NCBI RefSeq assembly: GCF_900185645.1 | Contig: NZ_FYAM01000023.1 | Location: 434,001 to 498,000 of the forward strand | DNA from: Clostridium sp. BSD9I1 | GTDB taxonomy: Bacteria; Bacillota; Clostridia; Clostridiales; Clostridiaceae | Length of the DNA: 64,000 nt | Reading direction: 5' to 3' | Shown: positions 33,653 to 42,832 of the stretch, piece after piece | Layout: each line of letters opens with the position of its first letter | How positions within the stretch are numbered: the stretch's first letter is position 1 | Made by a program: the position numbers and the translations under genes | Notes under the pieces: generated by a model | Seen by the model: the letters and a program-made list of their open reading frames with translations, nothing else | Told to the model about the DNA's origin: nothing | Database searches by the model: none

Positions 33653-35272
33653 TTACCTCACTCTTATTACAAACACGTTTGGAGTCAATCCACCACTTTC
33701 AATCTTTATAGTATCAATAATCTTAAATTTCTCATTACCTATCAAATTTTCCTTAAGTAAATTCTTTTCTACTGTATAAAGGAAGGCCATTCCTCCTGGT
33801 CTTACAAGACTAGGAATTCTATTTACAAATTCACTATATAATTTTTTATTTAAGCCACCAGCTCCTGACTTACTTTCAAAAGGCATATTTGATATCATCT
33901 CATCAAATAACTCTTCTGGGGAAAATTCCAATATGTCTTCAGCTACTAATTTTATTTTCGCATTAGCTAAGCTAGAATTTACCTCTGCATATGTAATACC
34001 TGTTTTAAATATATCCACTCCTGTTAGGCTTTGATACTCTTTTAATTTAGCCCTTTCAATTAGCATAGTTCCTACACCACAAAATGGGTCTATAACTTTA
34101 GCATTAGGTCTTAGCCATTTTTCTATAGATTTCATTGCAATAGCGGCAGTTGCAGGATTTATAGATGTAGGCAAAGCTTTTTCTCTATAGTCAAATCTAT
34201 TATCTTTTAATGTATATAACTTTATAAATACGCTGCATAAATTATTTTTTTCAACTACTCTAATTTCAACTTCATAAGAAGATGGGCTGTTCTTTAAATT
34301 TCCCCCTGAAGTTTCATCTAATTCTCTAGATAAGTTTTTTACAAACTCTGATTTTTTACTATTATCATTCATAGTTTTAAACTCAACTCTATACCAAAAT
34401 GGAGCCTTACTATCTCCTGCATGACACTGATTTAAAAACTTCACAATATCTGCATTTATAATTGCAGCTGCTATAATCTTATAATCAAGTTCTAAATTAG
34501 TACAAGACTCTAAAGGGAAAAGAATTTCATAAAAGGTTCTACATTTATAAATCTTTTCAAAGTCCTTTTCTTTAATATATACGCCTTCACTAATAAGCTG
34601 CCCTTTAATTGATTTTTCATTAAGATCCATTAAAGTAGTTTGAAAATGATTATTCATTGTTGTTAGTATCATAGCCACAGGATTTTTAAATCCTATAAAC
34701 TTATGTGGTGCAGGAGGAGATAGTTTAGATATAGCCCTTGTAAGTGCACGTTTTTCTTCATTAATATGCTTCTCATCTTTTAAGTTACTGTTTTTGTCAT
34801 CAGAAGCCTTATCTTTTATTATTAAATCTTCAAGTATTTTCGTAAGTCTTTCCGCATCCAAAGCTCCTCCACAGTTTCCTATTGCAAGTATATATGAAGA
34901 TTTTACAAATAGCTGTTCTTCAGAAGCGTAGCCATCATATAAAGGCTCTAAGTACTCGGAATCTCCTATTTCACCAATAATACCACATGCATTCTTTCTA
35001 ACTTTTGGATCTGAATGCTTTAGGAAATCACCAAGCTTTTGCTTAGAACTTCCCATAGCTCTTTTGAATATACCTCTAGGTTTTTCTTTTTTAATAATAT
35101 CCCTTATAACGGAAAGTATTGATCTTGGATTTTCCTGGTTTAAAGCTTCTCTCCATAATAGTGGCATTGTATTATTATAATCCTTTGAAAGTTTATCTAT
35201 TATTTCAGCTCTCTGTTTATCATCAGAAGTCTTTAGACTTTCTATTAAATTTGTATAATTTATATCTTTCAT
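33653..35272 (-). CDS. HEAT-repeat protein fused to a THUMP/UPF0020-type RNA methylase
   Basis: A 539-residue protein. The N-terminal 150 residues are HEAT/ARM-like helices (DPKVRKNACGIIGEIGDSEY; VKSSYILAIGNCGGALDAE). The middle resembles the THUMP-NFLD region of TrmN/Trm14-type enzymes. The C-terminal methylase has the SAM site VIDPFCGVGTMLIERA near residue 400 and a catalytic NMPF near 470, where N-P-P-F/Y is usual in N2-guanine RNA methylases. A tRNA or rRNA guanine is the likely target. The HEAT fusion is unusual but intact, with normal codon use and AGAGGTG before the ATG. Confidence 0.75.
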   Translation of the reverse strand: MKDINYTNLIESLKTSDDKQRAEIIDKLSKDYNNTMPLLWREALNQENPRSILSVIRDIIKKEKPRGIFKRAMGSSKQKLGDFLKHSDPKVRKNACGIIGEIGDSEYLEPLYDGYASEEQLFVKSSYILAIGNCGGALDAERLTKILEDLIIKDKASDDKNSNLKDEKHINEEKRALTRAISKLSPPAPHKFIGFKNPVAMILTTMNNHFQTTLMDLNEKSIKGQLISEGVYIKEKDFEKIYKCRTFYEILFPLESCTNLELDYKIIAAAIINADIVKFLNQCHAGDSKAPFWYRVEFKTMNDNSKKSEFVKNLSRELDETSGGNLKNSPSSYEVEIRVVEKNNLCSVFIKLYTLKDNRFDYREKALPTSINPATAAIAMKSIEKWLRPNAKVIDPFCGVGTMLIERAKLKEYQSLTGVDIFKTGITYAEVNSSLANAKIKLVAEDILEFSPEELFDEMISNMPFESKSGAGGLNKKLYSEFVNRIPSLVRPGGMAFLYTVEKNLLKENLIGNEKFKIIDTIKIESGGLTPNVFVIRVR

Positions 35273-35508
35273 TTAATTCACCTCTTATGCTTTAATTTAA
35301 CAGCTTTCATTATACCCTATATTTAGAAATACTTGCAACGTTACCTTTAATCACCTAACAAATTGTCACTATTCATTTTCTTTTAATTCGAGACATTTTT
35401 ATAGTTAAATTTTACATAGTATTATTTTTATAATAACCCTTACTATCTTAGCTTTTTTCAATTTGCAGCGTTGGTTGAAAAAACTATAACATCCATCATT
35501 ATAAATAT
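35273..35508. other. Intergenic region without recognisable features
   Basis: AT-rich DNA between the CMD operon terminator and the HEAT-methylase start. It presumably holds the methylase promoter; no gene or conserved RNA was recognised. Confidence 0.4.
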
Positions 35509-35538
35509 AAAAAAGCCTCTACCATATAGATAAAGACT
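35509..35538 (-). terminator. Terminator of the TetR-zinc-ribbon-CMD operon
   Basis: On the minus strand AGTCTTTATC and GGTAGAGGCT pair with several G-T pairs and are followed by TTTTTTA. It lies about 75 nt after the CMD gene stop. Confidence 0.55.
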
Positions 35539-35612
35539 CTAATCCTGTGGATTCATTAGTCAATAAGTAATCCATTAACTACACCATCCATATAATTTAT
35601 ATATTTAATAGT

Positions 35613-35927
35613 CTACTCATCAAATGCTTGTAATGCTATGGGAAGCGCCTTTATAACAGTATTACCAGCAGCAGGGAGGCCAATTAAAACTGCACTCTTG
35701 ATTTCATCCCTCGTTGCTCCTTGCTCTTTTGCCACTTTCACATGAAATGGTATACCGCTTTCAAGTCCTACTGCCGCCATAACTGCTATATATGCAATCT
35801 CTTCTGTCTTTTTGTTTAGGCTACTTGCCACGTCCAGTTTTTGAACTGCTTCCATCCATACTTTCGAATGTTCTGGAGCTTCCTGTAAAAAAACTTGAAA
35901 CGTATCGCTTACATTTTTTGTATTCAT
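35613..35927 (-). CDS. Carboxymuconolactone decarboxylase (AhpD-like) family protein lacking the CxxC pair
   Basis: A 104-residue helical protein of the CMD/AhpD fold. The core helix reads KKTEEIAYIAVMAAVGLESG followed by IPFHVKVAKEQGATRDEIKS. In AhpD-like members this site is CxxCxxxH; here the Cys positions are replaced (LESGIPFH) and only the His remains, so peroxidase-type redox chemistry is unlikely. AAGGAG lies before the ATG. It is the third gene of a run TetR, zinc ribbon, CMD, with a 29-nt gap before it. Confidence 0.78.
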   Translation of the reverse strand: MNTKNVSDTFQVFLQEAPEHSKVWMEAVQKLDVASSLNKKTEEIAYIAVMAAVGLESGIPFHVKVAKEQGATRDEIKSAVLIGLPAAGNTVIKALPIALQAFDE

Positions 35928-35956
35928 AAAATCAACTCCTTATTTTTATCTAATTA

Positions 35957-36190
35957 TTATTTCCACGCTGGGAGCTTGGCCAGCAGCCCCTTTGCTGACT
36001 TTAGTGCCACGTTCTCATCCAATCCTTGAGTCTTAATAATGAATCTACTCATTGAATCTAGCTTTTCCTCATATGACTGCATTGTACCATCTGGCCTTGC
36101 ACAATGGACGCAATAATCTTTTTTCTCATCCCCCATAGCAAACTCAGTCTTAGTTTTCATTGGCATTCCACAAGCTATACATATCTTCAT
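35957..36190 (-). CDS. Small zinc-ribbon protein in the TetR operon
   Basis: A 77-residue protein with an N-terminal four-Cys zinc ribbon (CIACGMPM and YCVHCARPDG) and a helical tail (KSAKGLLAKLPAWK), matching a widespread small 'putative zinc ribbon' family. Its ribosome binding site (AAAGGGG) lies inside the end of the TetR gene and the ATG begins 1 nt from its stop, so the genes are coupled. Its link to the CMD protein is unexplained. Confidence 0.75.
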   Translation of the reverse strand: MKICIACGMPMKTKTEFAMGDEKKDYCVHCARPDGTMQSYEEKLDSMSRFIIKTQGLDENVALKSAKGLLAKLPAWK

Positions 36191-36191
36191 C

Positions 36192-36794
36192 TTATTTATC
36201 CCCTTTCTTTAACATAATTAAATTCATATAATGTTCTACTAGTTGCTGACTGTACCTCTTCAAAACCGAATCTCCAGGTGCAAACAAATCTCCATTAATT
36301 AAATAGTAATGAATTAAACCAATCCAAGTATTAAACAGTAAATCAACTGGCATTTTACGTATTTTGCAAGCTTCAATCTCATGCTCTGCGATTTCAATAA
36401 TATGAAATGAAATAGTCGATTGGATCATAATCAAAGAATTCCGTGCACTTTCGTGCAGTAAACGGCTTTCCGAAACCAATCGAGTATAAAAGTCCTCATA
36501 TTCACTGATTCCCTTCAGATGTGCTTCAAGAGCCTCTTTCATATCACAATGACTATTAACTAGTTCATGCAATCGACTAGTAATACGTCTGCCAAATTCC
36601 TCAATTGCTTCATCCAAAAGAATCTCACGTGTTGGAAAATGTGCAAATACAGTTCCATGGGATACTTTTGCTAAATGTGCAATATCCAATGTCCGCGTTG
36701 TAGTTAAGCCATATTTTGCAAATTGTTCCAATGCTGCATCAATAATATTTTTCTTTGTTTGAATTTTCTGCTTCTGCCTTTGTGACTCTGACAT
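36192..36794 (-). CDS. TetR/AcrR-family transcriptional regulator
   Basis: A 200-residue one-component regulator. The N-terminal helix-turn-helix (about 16-62) shows the family pattern NIIDAALEQFAKYGLTTTRT, then VSHGTVFAHFPTREILLDEA. The C-terminal ligand domain is helical. It begins the operon with the zinc-ribbon and CMD genes and probably represses it through the palindrome just upstream at 36808-36832. The neighbour on the other side is a heavy-metal ATPase, but that has its own promoter region. Confidence 0.88.
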   Translation of the reverse strand: MSESQRQKQKIQTKKNIIDAALEQFAKYGLTTTRTLDIAHLAKVSHGTVFAHFPTREILLDEAIEEFGRRITSRLHELVNSHCDMKEALEAHLKGISEYEDFYTRLVSESRLLHESARNSLIMIQSTISFHIIEIAEHEIEACKIRKMPVDLLFNTWIGLIHYYLINGDLFAPGDSVLKRYSQQLVEHYMNLIMLKKGDK

Positions 36795-36807
36795 TCAATC
36801 GACTCCT

Positions 36808-36832
36808 CACTCATTGAGTTTATACTCAGTGT
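36808..36832. promoter_or_regulatory. Palindromic operator candidate upstream of the TetR operon
   Basis: CACTCATTGAGTTTATACTC and the following AGTG contain nested inverted repeats centred on GAGT-TTAT-ACTC, with outer CACT/AGTG arms. It ends 14 nt before the TetR start, a typical autoregulatory position. Confidence 0.5.
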
Positions 36833-36932
36833 AATTCTTTTCTTATCATTTGTCAACTAAAATATTACATAATTATCCATAAAAATTAGTATAATAATTA
36901 ATAGTAAGACTTATCCTACTACTTTTGCATAT

Positions 36933-36964
36933 AAAAAAGACTAGCCATCTATATCCGGCTAGCC
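36933..36964 (-). terminator. Terminator of the P-type ATPase gene
   Basis: On the minus strand GGCTAGCC and GGCTAGTC pair (one G-T pair) across 10 nt and are followed by TTTTTT. It starts about 10 nt after the stop codon. Confidence 0.8.
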
Positions 36965-36972
36965 CATAAATT

Positions 36973-39438
36973 TTAAATATCAGTTTTCATAGCTCTCATA
37001 GCATTTAAAACTGCAAGCAATGCTACTCCAACATCACCAAATACCGCTTCCCACATAGTGCCCATTCCTAATGCAATAAGGACTAATAAAATAAGCTTAA
37101 TGGCTAAAGCAAAGACTATATTTTGCATAACTATAGTTCTGGTTTTTTTTGCTATTTTTATAGCGGAAGCAATTTTTAATGGCTCGTCGGTCATTATAAC
37201 TACATCAGCAGCTTCAATTGCAGCATCAGATCCTACTCCCCCCATTGCTATTCCTATATCTGCCCTAGCTAAAACTGGAGCATCATTTATTCCATCACCT
37301 ACAAATATTAATTTACCCCTTGGTGATTTCTCTTTATCTAGTAATTCTACCTTTGCAACCTTTTGATCTGGCAGTAACTCAGTATAAACTTCATCTAATC
37401 CTAACTGCTTTCCAACTTTAGTTCCTACTGTGTTATTATCACCTGTTAGCATTACTGTTTTCTTAACTCCAAGAGCTTTTAGAGCCTTAATTGATTTTGC
37501 TGAATCCTCTTTAACTTCATCAGATATTACTATATATCCTGCATATTCCTTGTTTATAGCAACATGAACTACGGTACCAACAGTTTCAACCTGCTCATAT
37601 GGTATATTTTCTTCATCCATTAATTTATAGTTTCCGGCTAAAATCTCTTTTCCGAGAGCTTTAACTTTAACACCATGGCCTGATAGCTCTTCGTAGTTAT
37701 CAACTGAATCTTTATCAATTTGCTTACCATAAGCTCTTAATATAGAAGTAGCTATTGGGTGATTAGAATAACTTTCTGCATAAGCCGCAAAAGCAATAAG
37801 TTCCTCTTTAGTAATATTATTTTGTGGCTTTACATCTGTTACCTTAAACACACCTTTTGTAAGTGTTCCAGTTTTATCGAAAACAACAACTTCAACATTA
37901 TTTAAAGCTTCTAGATAATTTCCGCCCTTAACAAGTATTCCATTCTTTGAAGCTCCACCTATACCTCCAAAGAAACCAAGTGGTATAGATACAACTAGAG
38001 CACATGGACAAGATACTACTAGGAATGATAAAGCTCTATATATCCACTGTGAAAATGTTGCTCCTTCTATAACTAGCGGTGGTATTACAGCTAATGCTAT
38101 TGCTGAGAAAACAACAGCTGGTGTATAGTATCTAGCGAATTTTGTTATAAAATTCTCTGTAGGAGCTTTCTTACTACTTGCATTTTGAACTAAGTCCAGT
38201 ATCTTGGCAACAGTAGAGTCTCCAAATTCTTTTTCTACTTCAATTGTTAAAAGTCCATTTTTATTTATAACTCCACCTAAAATATTATCTCCTATTCCTA
38301 CTTCCCTAGGTACTGATTCACCAGTTAAAGCGGAAGTATCTATCATAGATCTTCCCTCGATTATTTTTCCATCTAGCGGAACCTTCTCTCCTGGTTTTAC
38401 AACAATAACATCACCTATTGTAACTTCTTCTGGTGTTACTTTTTTAATATCATTTCCTATTTTTAAATTAGCAAAATCCGGTCTTATATCCATTAAAGCT
38501 GTAATTGATTTTCTTGAACGATTAACAGCCATGTCTTGGAACATCTCTCCTAGCTGATAAAAAAGCATAACTGCTACACCTTCTGGATATTGTCCAATAG
38601 CAAAAGCTCCAACAGTTGCTATACTCATAAGAAAGTTTTCATCAAATAATTGTCCATTTCTTATATTTTTTATCGCCCTTAAAACTACTTCTCCACCTAC
38701 AAGTACATAACTTATAAGAAATAGAATTAGTTCAATAGCATTGGAAAAATTCATGGCAGTTGCGATTCCAAATATTACGGCACCAACAGCGAACCTTATT
38801 ATTTCTGTTTTATTAATTCCTTCATGTTCTTGCTCATGAGTTTTATTTTGTGATATACTGCTTTTATTTTCAATTTCAATAACTTTAACATCAGGCTCTA
38901 TTCTATGAACTATATTTGTTACCCTATCCATAATTTCATTTGTTTTAGAAGGATGGTCAATCTCCATAATAAGTTTGGTAGACACAAAATCCACAACTGC
39001 AGATTTTACACCACCTATATTACTAGCTTCTCTTTCAATTTTTCCAGCACAGTTTGCACAACAAAGTCCTTCAAGCAATATTTCTTTTTTTAAAACTGTA
39101 TTTGATTGCTTTTCCTTTACTTTAACATGAGATTCAATCTTATGAACCATCTCATTAGTTGCTGCGATTAATTCTTGTGCTTTATTCATTTCTTCAATCT
39201 CTATGGTTAAAGTTTTAGTTATGAAGTTAACATTAGCTAAATTAATTCCTTTTATTTTACTAACATTTTCTTCTATCTTAGATGCACAATGGGCACAATC
39301 TAGACCCTCTAGAAGAAATTCCTTTTTAATATTATTGTTATTTGCTACATTTTTTTTCAGCCTATTGTCATTTTTGTTAATATTCTTAGCTGATAACTTT
39401 AAATTATTATTATCAGATTTTTTAACTATTTTTTTCAT
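36973..39438 (-). CDS. cadA: P1B-type heavy-metal (Cd/Zn/Pb) translocating ATPase
   Basis: An 821-residue membrane ATPase exporting divalent soft metals. Two heavy-metal-associated domains carry GLDCAHCASKIE (Cys48, Cys51) and GLCCANCAGKIE (Cys127, Cys130). About eight membrane helices follow, with the transport motif SCPCALVVS (477-479), the actuator TGES (372-375), the phosphorylated Asp521 in DKTGTLT, and the hinge motif GDGINDAPVLARADIGIAMG. CPC with the zinc-type helix context indicates Cd/Zn rather than Cu. The first 40 residues are lysine- and asparagine-rich. It stands alone; two overlapping palindromes upstream are likely metal-regulator operators, but no ArsR/CadC gene is in the window. 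Confidence 0.92.
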   Translation of the reverse strand: MKKIVKKSDNNNLKLSAKNINKNDNRLKKNVANNNNIKKEFLLEGLDCAHCASKIEENVSKIKGINLANVNFITKTLTIEIEEMNKAQELIAATNEMVHKIESHVKVKEKQSNTVLKKEILLEGLCCANCAGKIEREASNIGGVKSAVVDFVSTKLIMEIDHPSKTNEIMDRVTNIVHRIEPDVKVIEIENKSSISQNKTHEQEHEGINKTEIIRFAVGAVIFGIATAMNFSNAIELILFLISYVLVGGEVVLRAIKNIRNGQLFDENFLMSIATVGAFAIGQYPEGVAVMLFYQLGEMFQDMAVNRSRKSITALMDIRPDFANLKIGNDIKKVTPEEVTIGDVIVVKPGEKVPLDGKIIEGRSMIDTSALTGESVPREVGIGDNILGGVINKNGLLTIEVEKEFGDSTVAKILDLVQNASSKKAPTENFITKFARYYTPAVVFSAIALAVIPPLVIEGATFSQWIYRALSFLVVSCPCALVVSIPLGFFGGIGGASKNGILVKGGNYLEALNNVEVVVFDKTGTLTKGVFKVTDVKPQNNITKEELIAFAAYAESYSNHPIATSILRAYGKQIDKDSVDNYEELSGHGVKVKALGKEILAGNYKLMDEENIPYEQVETVGTVVHVAINKEYAGYIVISDEVKEDSAKSIKALKALGVKKTVMLTGDNNTVGTKVGKQLGLDEVYTELLPDQKVAKVELLDKEKSPRGKLIFVGDGINDAPVLARADIGIAMGGVGSDAAIEAADVVIMTDEPLKIASAIKIAKKTRTIVMQNIVFALAIKLILLVLIALGMGTMWEAVFGDVGVALLAVLNAMRAMKTDI

Positions 39439-39535
39439 AATCTTGCCCCTCCAATATTAATTAGTGCTTTCATCTATATGAATTAAATCTTATACTACAT
39501 CTAATCTACTTAAGTAACTTATGTAAATAATAAAG

Positions 39536-39578
39536 TATGTTCATTGCATCGAATGAACATATGAATAACCATTCATAT
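39536..39578. promoter_or_regulatory. Two overlapping palindromes upstream of cadA
   Basis: TATGTTCATT (39536-39545) pairs exactly with AATGAACATA (39552-39561). This overlaps a second repeat, ATATGAA (39559-39565) with TTCATAT (39572-39578), also with a 6-nt centre. ATATGAA-N6-TTCATAT is of the ArsR/SmtB operator type. It lies about 100-140 nt upstream of the cadA start. Confidence 0.5.
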
Positions 39579-39700
39579 AATATATTATATTCCCTATACC
39601 CATATATGTCAATAAAACTTAGTAAATATTTAAAACAAATAAAATAGAAATGATTGAAGTTATGTCGCTTATATCTTTTATATATTCGTTAATAATTAAG

Positions 39701-39738
39701 GACCTATAAAATTAGATAAAAGTTTTATAGGTCTTTTT
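39701..39738. terminator. Bidirectional terminator
   Basis: GACCTATAAAA pairs exactly with TTTTATAGGTC across 11 nt, followed by TTTTTATAT on the plus strand. It closes the second TetR gene (minus strand), ending 23 nt from its stop. Confidence 0.7.
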
Positions 39739-39760
39739 ATATAAATATTACATCTTGCTA

Positions 39761-40360
39761 TTAAATTTCATAAGATTTTAGATAATTAGAAATCATATGT
39801 TTTGCTTCATAAATAATATCTGACTTTCCTTCACAGACGCACCAATGATAAAGGATTCCTCTTGAAATAATCAAAATTTCCTGTGCTAACTCAACCACAA
39901 AAACATTATTTCGAAGCTCCCCCTTGTCCTGTGCACATTGAATCAAATAACAAAGACCACTTGGCAATCCCCTGTCCATGGATAAAAAAAATTCATTACC
40001 ATCTGTAACCTGTGCTTTATATAATTGTGTAATGCAGTCGCAGCCAATATCAATTGCATACTGCATTTGATGAATAATATAATCCATGATTTTGTCACAG
40101 TAAGGATTGGAAAGCTTCAATAAAGATGGAAGAATATTTTCCGAAAAATAAGCATCACATATTGAATATAGCTCAATAATAATTCCCGCTTTATTTTTAA
40201 AATGATGATAAAAGGTACCAACAGAAACTCCTGACTTTTCACAAATGTGAATTATTTTAACATTATCATATCCCTGTTCTTTAATTAATTTTACTGAAAT
40301 ATTATATATTCTCTCTTTTGTTTTAATAGCTTGTTTTTGACGATTTGTCATTTTTTCCAC
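39761..40360 (-). CDS. TetR-family transcriptional regulator (divergent from the enoate reductase)
   Basis: A 199-residue regulator. The DNA-binding domain shows RIYNISVKLIKEQGYDNVKI, then EKSGVSVGTFYHHFKNKAGI, and the rest is a helical ligand domain with several cysteines. The start is the GTG at 40360, with AAGGA 8 nt before it; the in-frame ATG 9 nt further on has poor spacing. It is divergent from a large flavin oxidoreductase gene with 260 nt between them, the classic arrangement for a substrate-controlled repressor. Confidence 0.87.
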   Translation of the reverse strand: MEKMTNRQKQAIKTKERIYNISVKLIKEQGYDNVKIIHICEKSGVSVGTFYHHFKNKAGIIIELYSICDAYFSENILPSLLKLSNPYCDKIMDYIIHQMQYAIDIGCDCITQLYKAQVTDGNEFFLSMDRGLPSGLCYLIQCAQDKGELRNNVFVVELAQEILIISRGILYHWCVCEGKSDIIYEAKHMISNYLKSYEI

Positions 40361-40583
40361 AATATCAGTCCTTTTTTATAGATTCGTTTAATTATATCAT
40401 ATCAAATATTTTTCTGACATTATAAACAGAATTCCAACATTATACTAAATATTATGATAATATTGGAAATAAGAGATATTTCAAGCTTAAGATATCTATT
40501 CTATTTGAAGAAAGGTATTTTACGATGTTTATATTTGATTAGTGAAAGTAATATTGTTATGATTTTAACATAATCAATTCATA

Positions 40584-40593
40584 GAATCGATTC
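40584..40593. promoter_or_regulatory. GAATCGATTC palindrome upstream of the enoate reductase
   Basis: A perfect 10-bp palindrome with extended partial symmetry, 27 nt before the ATG of the flavoenzyme gene. A related half (ATAGATTCG) occurs near the TetR start at about 40378. Both are candidate binding sites for the divergent TetR protein. Confidence 0.35.
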
Positions 40594-40619
40594 AATTAAA
40601 ATTTTAAGGAGGAATTTTC

Positions 40620-42602
40620 ATGAATAAATATCAAAAACTTTTTGAGCCTATTACAATTGGTAAGCTAAAAGTAAAAAATAGAATTTCCATGGCTCCAATG
40701 GGATTGGTTTTCTATGCTGATCCAAATGGCGGATTTAATGAAAATGCCCAAAACTACTATATAGAACGTGCTAAAGGCGGTACAGGTTTAATTATTACAG
40801 GTATCTGCAACATAGATTATAACGAAATGACGGATTTGATAATGCCATGTCCAACTTACAGGCCAGCTTTATTTGGACAATCTGTTGGATCCATGATTGA
40901 AAGAATTCATGCCTATGATTCTAAAATAATTATGCAGCTCACTGGTGGTTTGGGACGTTCCGCAATTCCAGGACTGGTAAAGACACATATCGCTCCTTCG
41001 GTTAATGAAAATCGCTTTGAACCAGAGATCATTCATCGTGAAATGACAATTGATGAAATCCATACTTTGATTAATAATTTTATAAAATCTGCAGCAATTG
41101 CAAAAAAGAGTGGTTTTGATGGAGTTGAAATTCATGCAGTACATGAAGGTTACTTGCTTGATCAATTTGCTATCAGTTTTTACAATAAACGCACTGATGA
41201 ATACGGCGGAGATTTAAGATCAAGATTAAAAGTTGCAACTGATATTGTAAAAGGCATCAAACAAGTCTGTGGTAAAGATTTTCCAGTATCTTTACGTTTC
41301 AGCGTCAAATCTTTTATCAAGGCTCTTCGTCAAGGTATTCTTCCAGGAGAAGAATGCGAAGAACAAGGAAAGGATTTAGAAGAAGGCTTGGCTGCTGCTA
41401 AGATTTTAGCTGAAGCTGGTTATGATATGTTTAATGTTGATGCAGGAACCTATGATTCCTGGTATTGGAATCATCCACCAATGTATTTTGAAAAAGGAAT
41501 GTACCGTGAATTCGGACGAGCTATGAAAAAAGCTATTGATGTTCCCATCATTCTTGCAGGTCGAATGGATGACCCTGATATTGCATTAGATGCATTGAAT
41601 GGATGTTGCGATATCGTTTCTTATGGACGTCCATTACTTGCTGATCCTTACCTTCCAGAAAAAATTCGTACCGGTAATTTTGAAGATATTCGTCCTTGCC
41701 TTTCCTGTCATGATGGATGTATGGGAAGAATTGCCACAGGCTCACCTTTATCCTGCGCAGTAAATCCTGCTTGTGGAAGAGAGAAAAGTTATGGCTTGAG
41801 CAAAACGGATGCACTGAAAAAGGTGTTGATAATTGGTGGTGGTTTAGCTGGTATGGAATGTGCACGTGTCTGCAGCATTCGTGGCCATAAAGTAACCTTA
41901 GTTGAAAAATGTTGTCAATTGGGTGGCAATATTATTCCAGGTAGTGTTCCAAATTTCAAAGTAGACGATAGATCACTTATCAAATGGTATGAAACTCAGC
42001 TAGAAAAGCTTAATATCAACGTTGTTATGAATACTTCAGTTGACAAAACATATGTAGATGAATTTGATGCAGATATAATAGTAGTTGCAACTGGTGCTCA
42101 TCCAATCAACATTGATTTTGGAAGTGAAAATAACGTATATACCGCAAGTGATGTGCTAATGGATGTATCCAAAGCAGGCAAAGAAGTCGTGGTTGTTGGC
42201 GGTGGACTAGTAGGCTGTGAAACAGCTTTATGGCTAGCACAAATGGGCAAAAAAGTAAGTGTTGTTGAAATGCAAAGTGACATCCTTGGTGGGCCTCACG
42301 GAATGCCGATGATGAATTACTCTATGTTAGTGGAACTACTAGCATTCCATAATGTAGATGTATATAAAAATACTAAAGTTGAAAAAGTAACCAAGAGTGT
42401 AGTTATTGTTACCAATACAGAAGGAAAAAAAGAAATCCCTGCGGATACTGTTATAACCGCTGTGGGCTATAGTCAAAACAATGCGTTATACAACAGTCTA
42501 AACGATAGTGATAAAGTCCTCTATAACATTGGTGATTCTAGAGAGGTACACAATATCATGAATGCTATTTGGAATGGTTATGAAGTAGGTAGGGGTATTT
42601 AA
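40620..42602 (+). CDS. 2-enoate reductase-like FMN/FAD/[4Fe-4S] oxidoreductase
   Basis: A 660-residue enzyme of the old-yellow-enzyme/2,4-dienoyl-CoA reductase class. The FMN barrel (about 1-360) begins KLFEPITIGKLKVKNRISMA and has the active-site-type segment EIHAVHEGYLLDQF. An iron-sulfur segment follows (CLSCHDGC, then CAVNPACG). An NAD(P)/FAD Rossmann pair comes next (VLIIGGGLAGMECAR near 400; VVVVGGGLVGCETALW near 522). Size and layout match clostridial 2-enoate reductases (cinnamate/enoate reduction in Stickland-type metabolism) and BaiH-like enzymes. AAGGAGG precedes the ATG. The substrate is uncertain. Confidence 0.85.
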   Translation: MNKYQKLFEPITIGKLKVKNRISMAPMGLVFYADPNGGFNENAQNYYIERAKGGTGLIITGICNIDYNEMTDLIMPCPTYRPALFGQSVGSMIERIHAYDSKIIMQLTGGLGRSAIPGLVKTHIAPSVNENRFEPEIIHREMTIDEIHTLINNFIKSAAIAKKSGFDGVEIHAVHEGYLLDQFAISFYNKRTDEYGGDLRSRLKVATDIVKGIKQVCGKDFPVSLRFSVKSFIKALRQGILPGEECEEQGKDLEEGLAAAKILAEAGYDMFNVDAGTYDSWYWNHPPMYFEKGMYREFGRAMKKAIDVPIILAGRMDDPDIALDALNGCCDIVSYGRPLLADPYLPEKIRTGNFEDIRPCLSCHDGCMGRIATGSPLSCAVNPACGREKSYGLSKTDALKKVLIIGGGLAGMECARVCSIRGHKVTLVEKCCQLGGNIIPGSVPNFKVDDRSLIKWYETQLEKLNINVVMNTSVDKTYVDEFDADIIVVATGAHPINIDFGSENNVYTASDVLMDVSKAGKEVVVVGGGLVGCETALWLAQMGKKVSVVEMQSDILGGPHGMPMMNYSMLVELLAFHNVDVYKNTKVEKVTKSVVIVTNTEGKKEIPADTVITAVGYSQNNALYNSLNDSDKVLYNIGDSREVHNIMNAIWNGYEVGRGI

Positions 42603-42683
42603 TTTATAAACTTAAAGATCATAAGTATATAATAGAATGTACTCTATTATTAAGAATAATTTTAAAAAGACTATTAATGATTA

Positions 42684-42724
42684 AGAAGATGATTCCTGCG
42701 TTGAATGGGAGTCATCTTCTTTAA
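42684..42724 (+). terminator. Terminator of the enoate reductase gene
   Basis: AGAAGATGATTCC pairs with GGAGTCATCTTCT (one G-T pair) across 11 nt and is followed by TTTAAT. It lies about 80 nt after the stop codon. Confidence 0.7.
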
Positions 42725-42832
42725 TCCCTATCAATGAAGAAATAAAATAAGGGGTCCTCTATCTATATTACTATATTTTGAATATGCATAAGGTTAATTT
42801 AATAATAAACCCCTTCATTTTAATCCATAACA

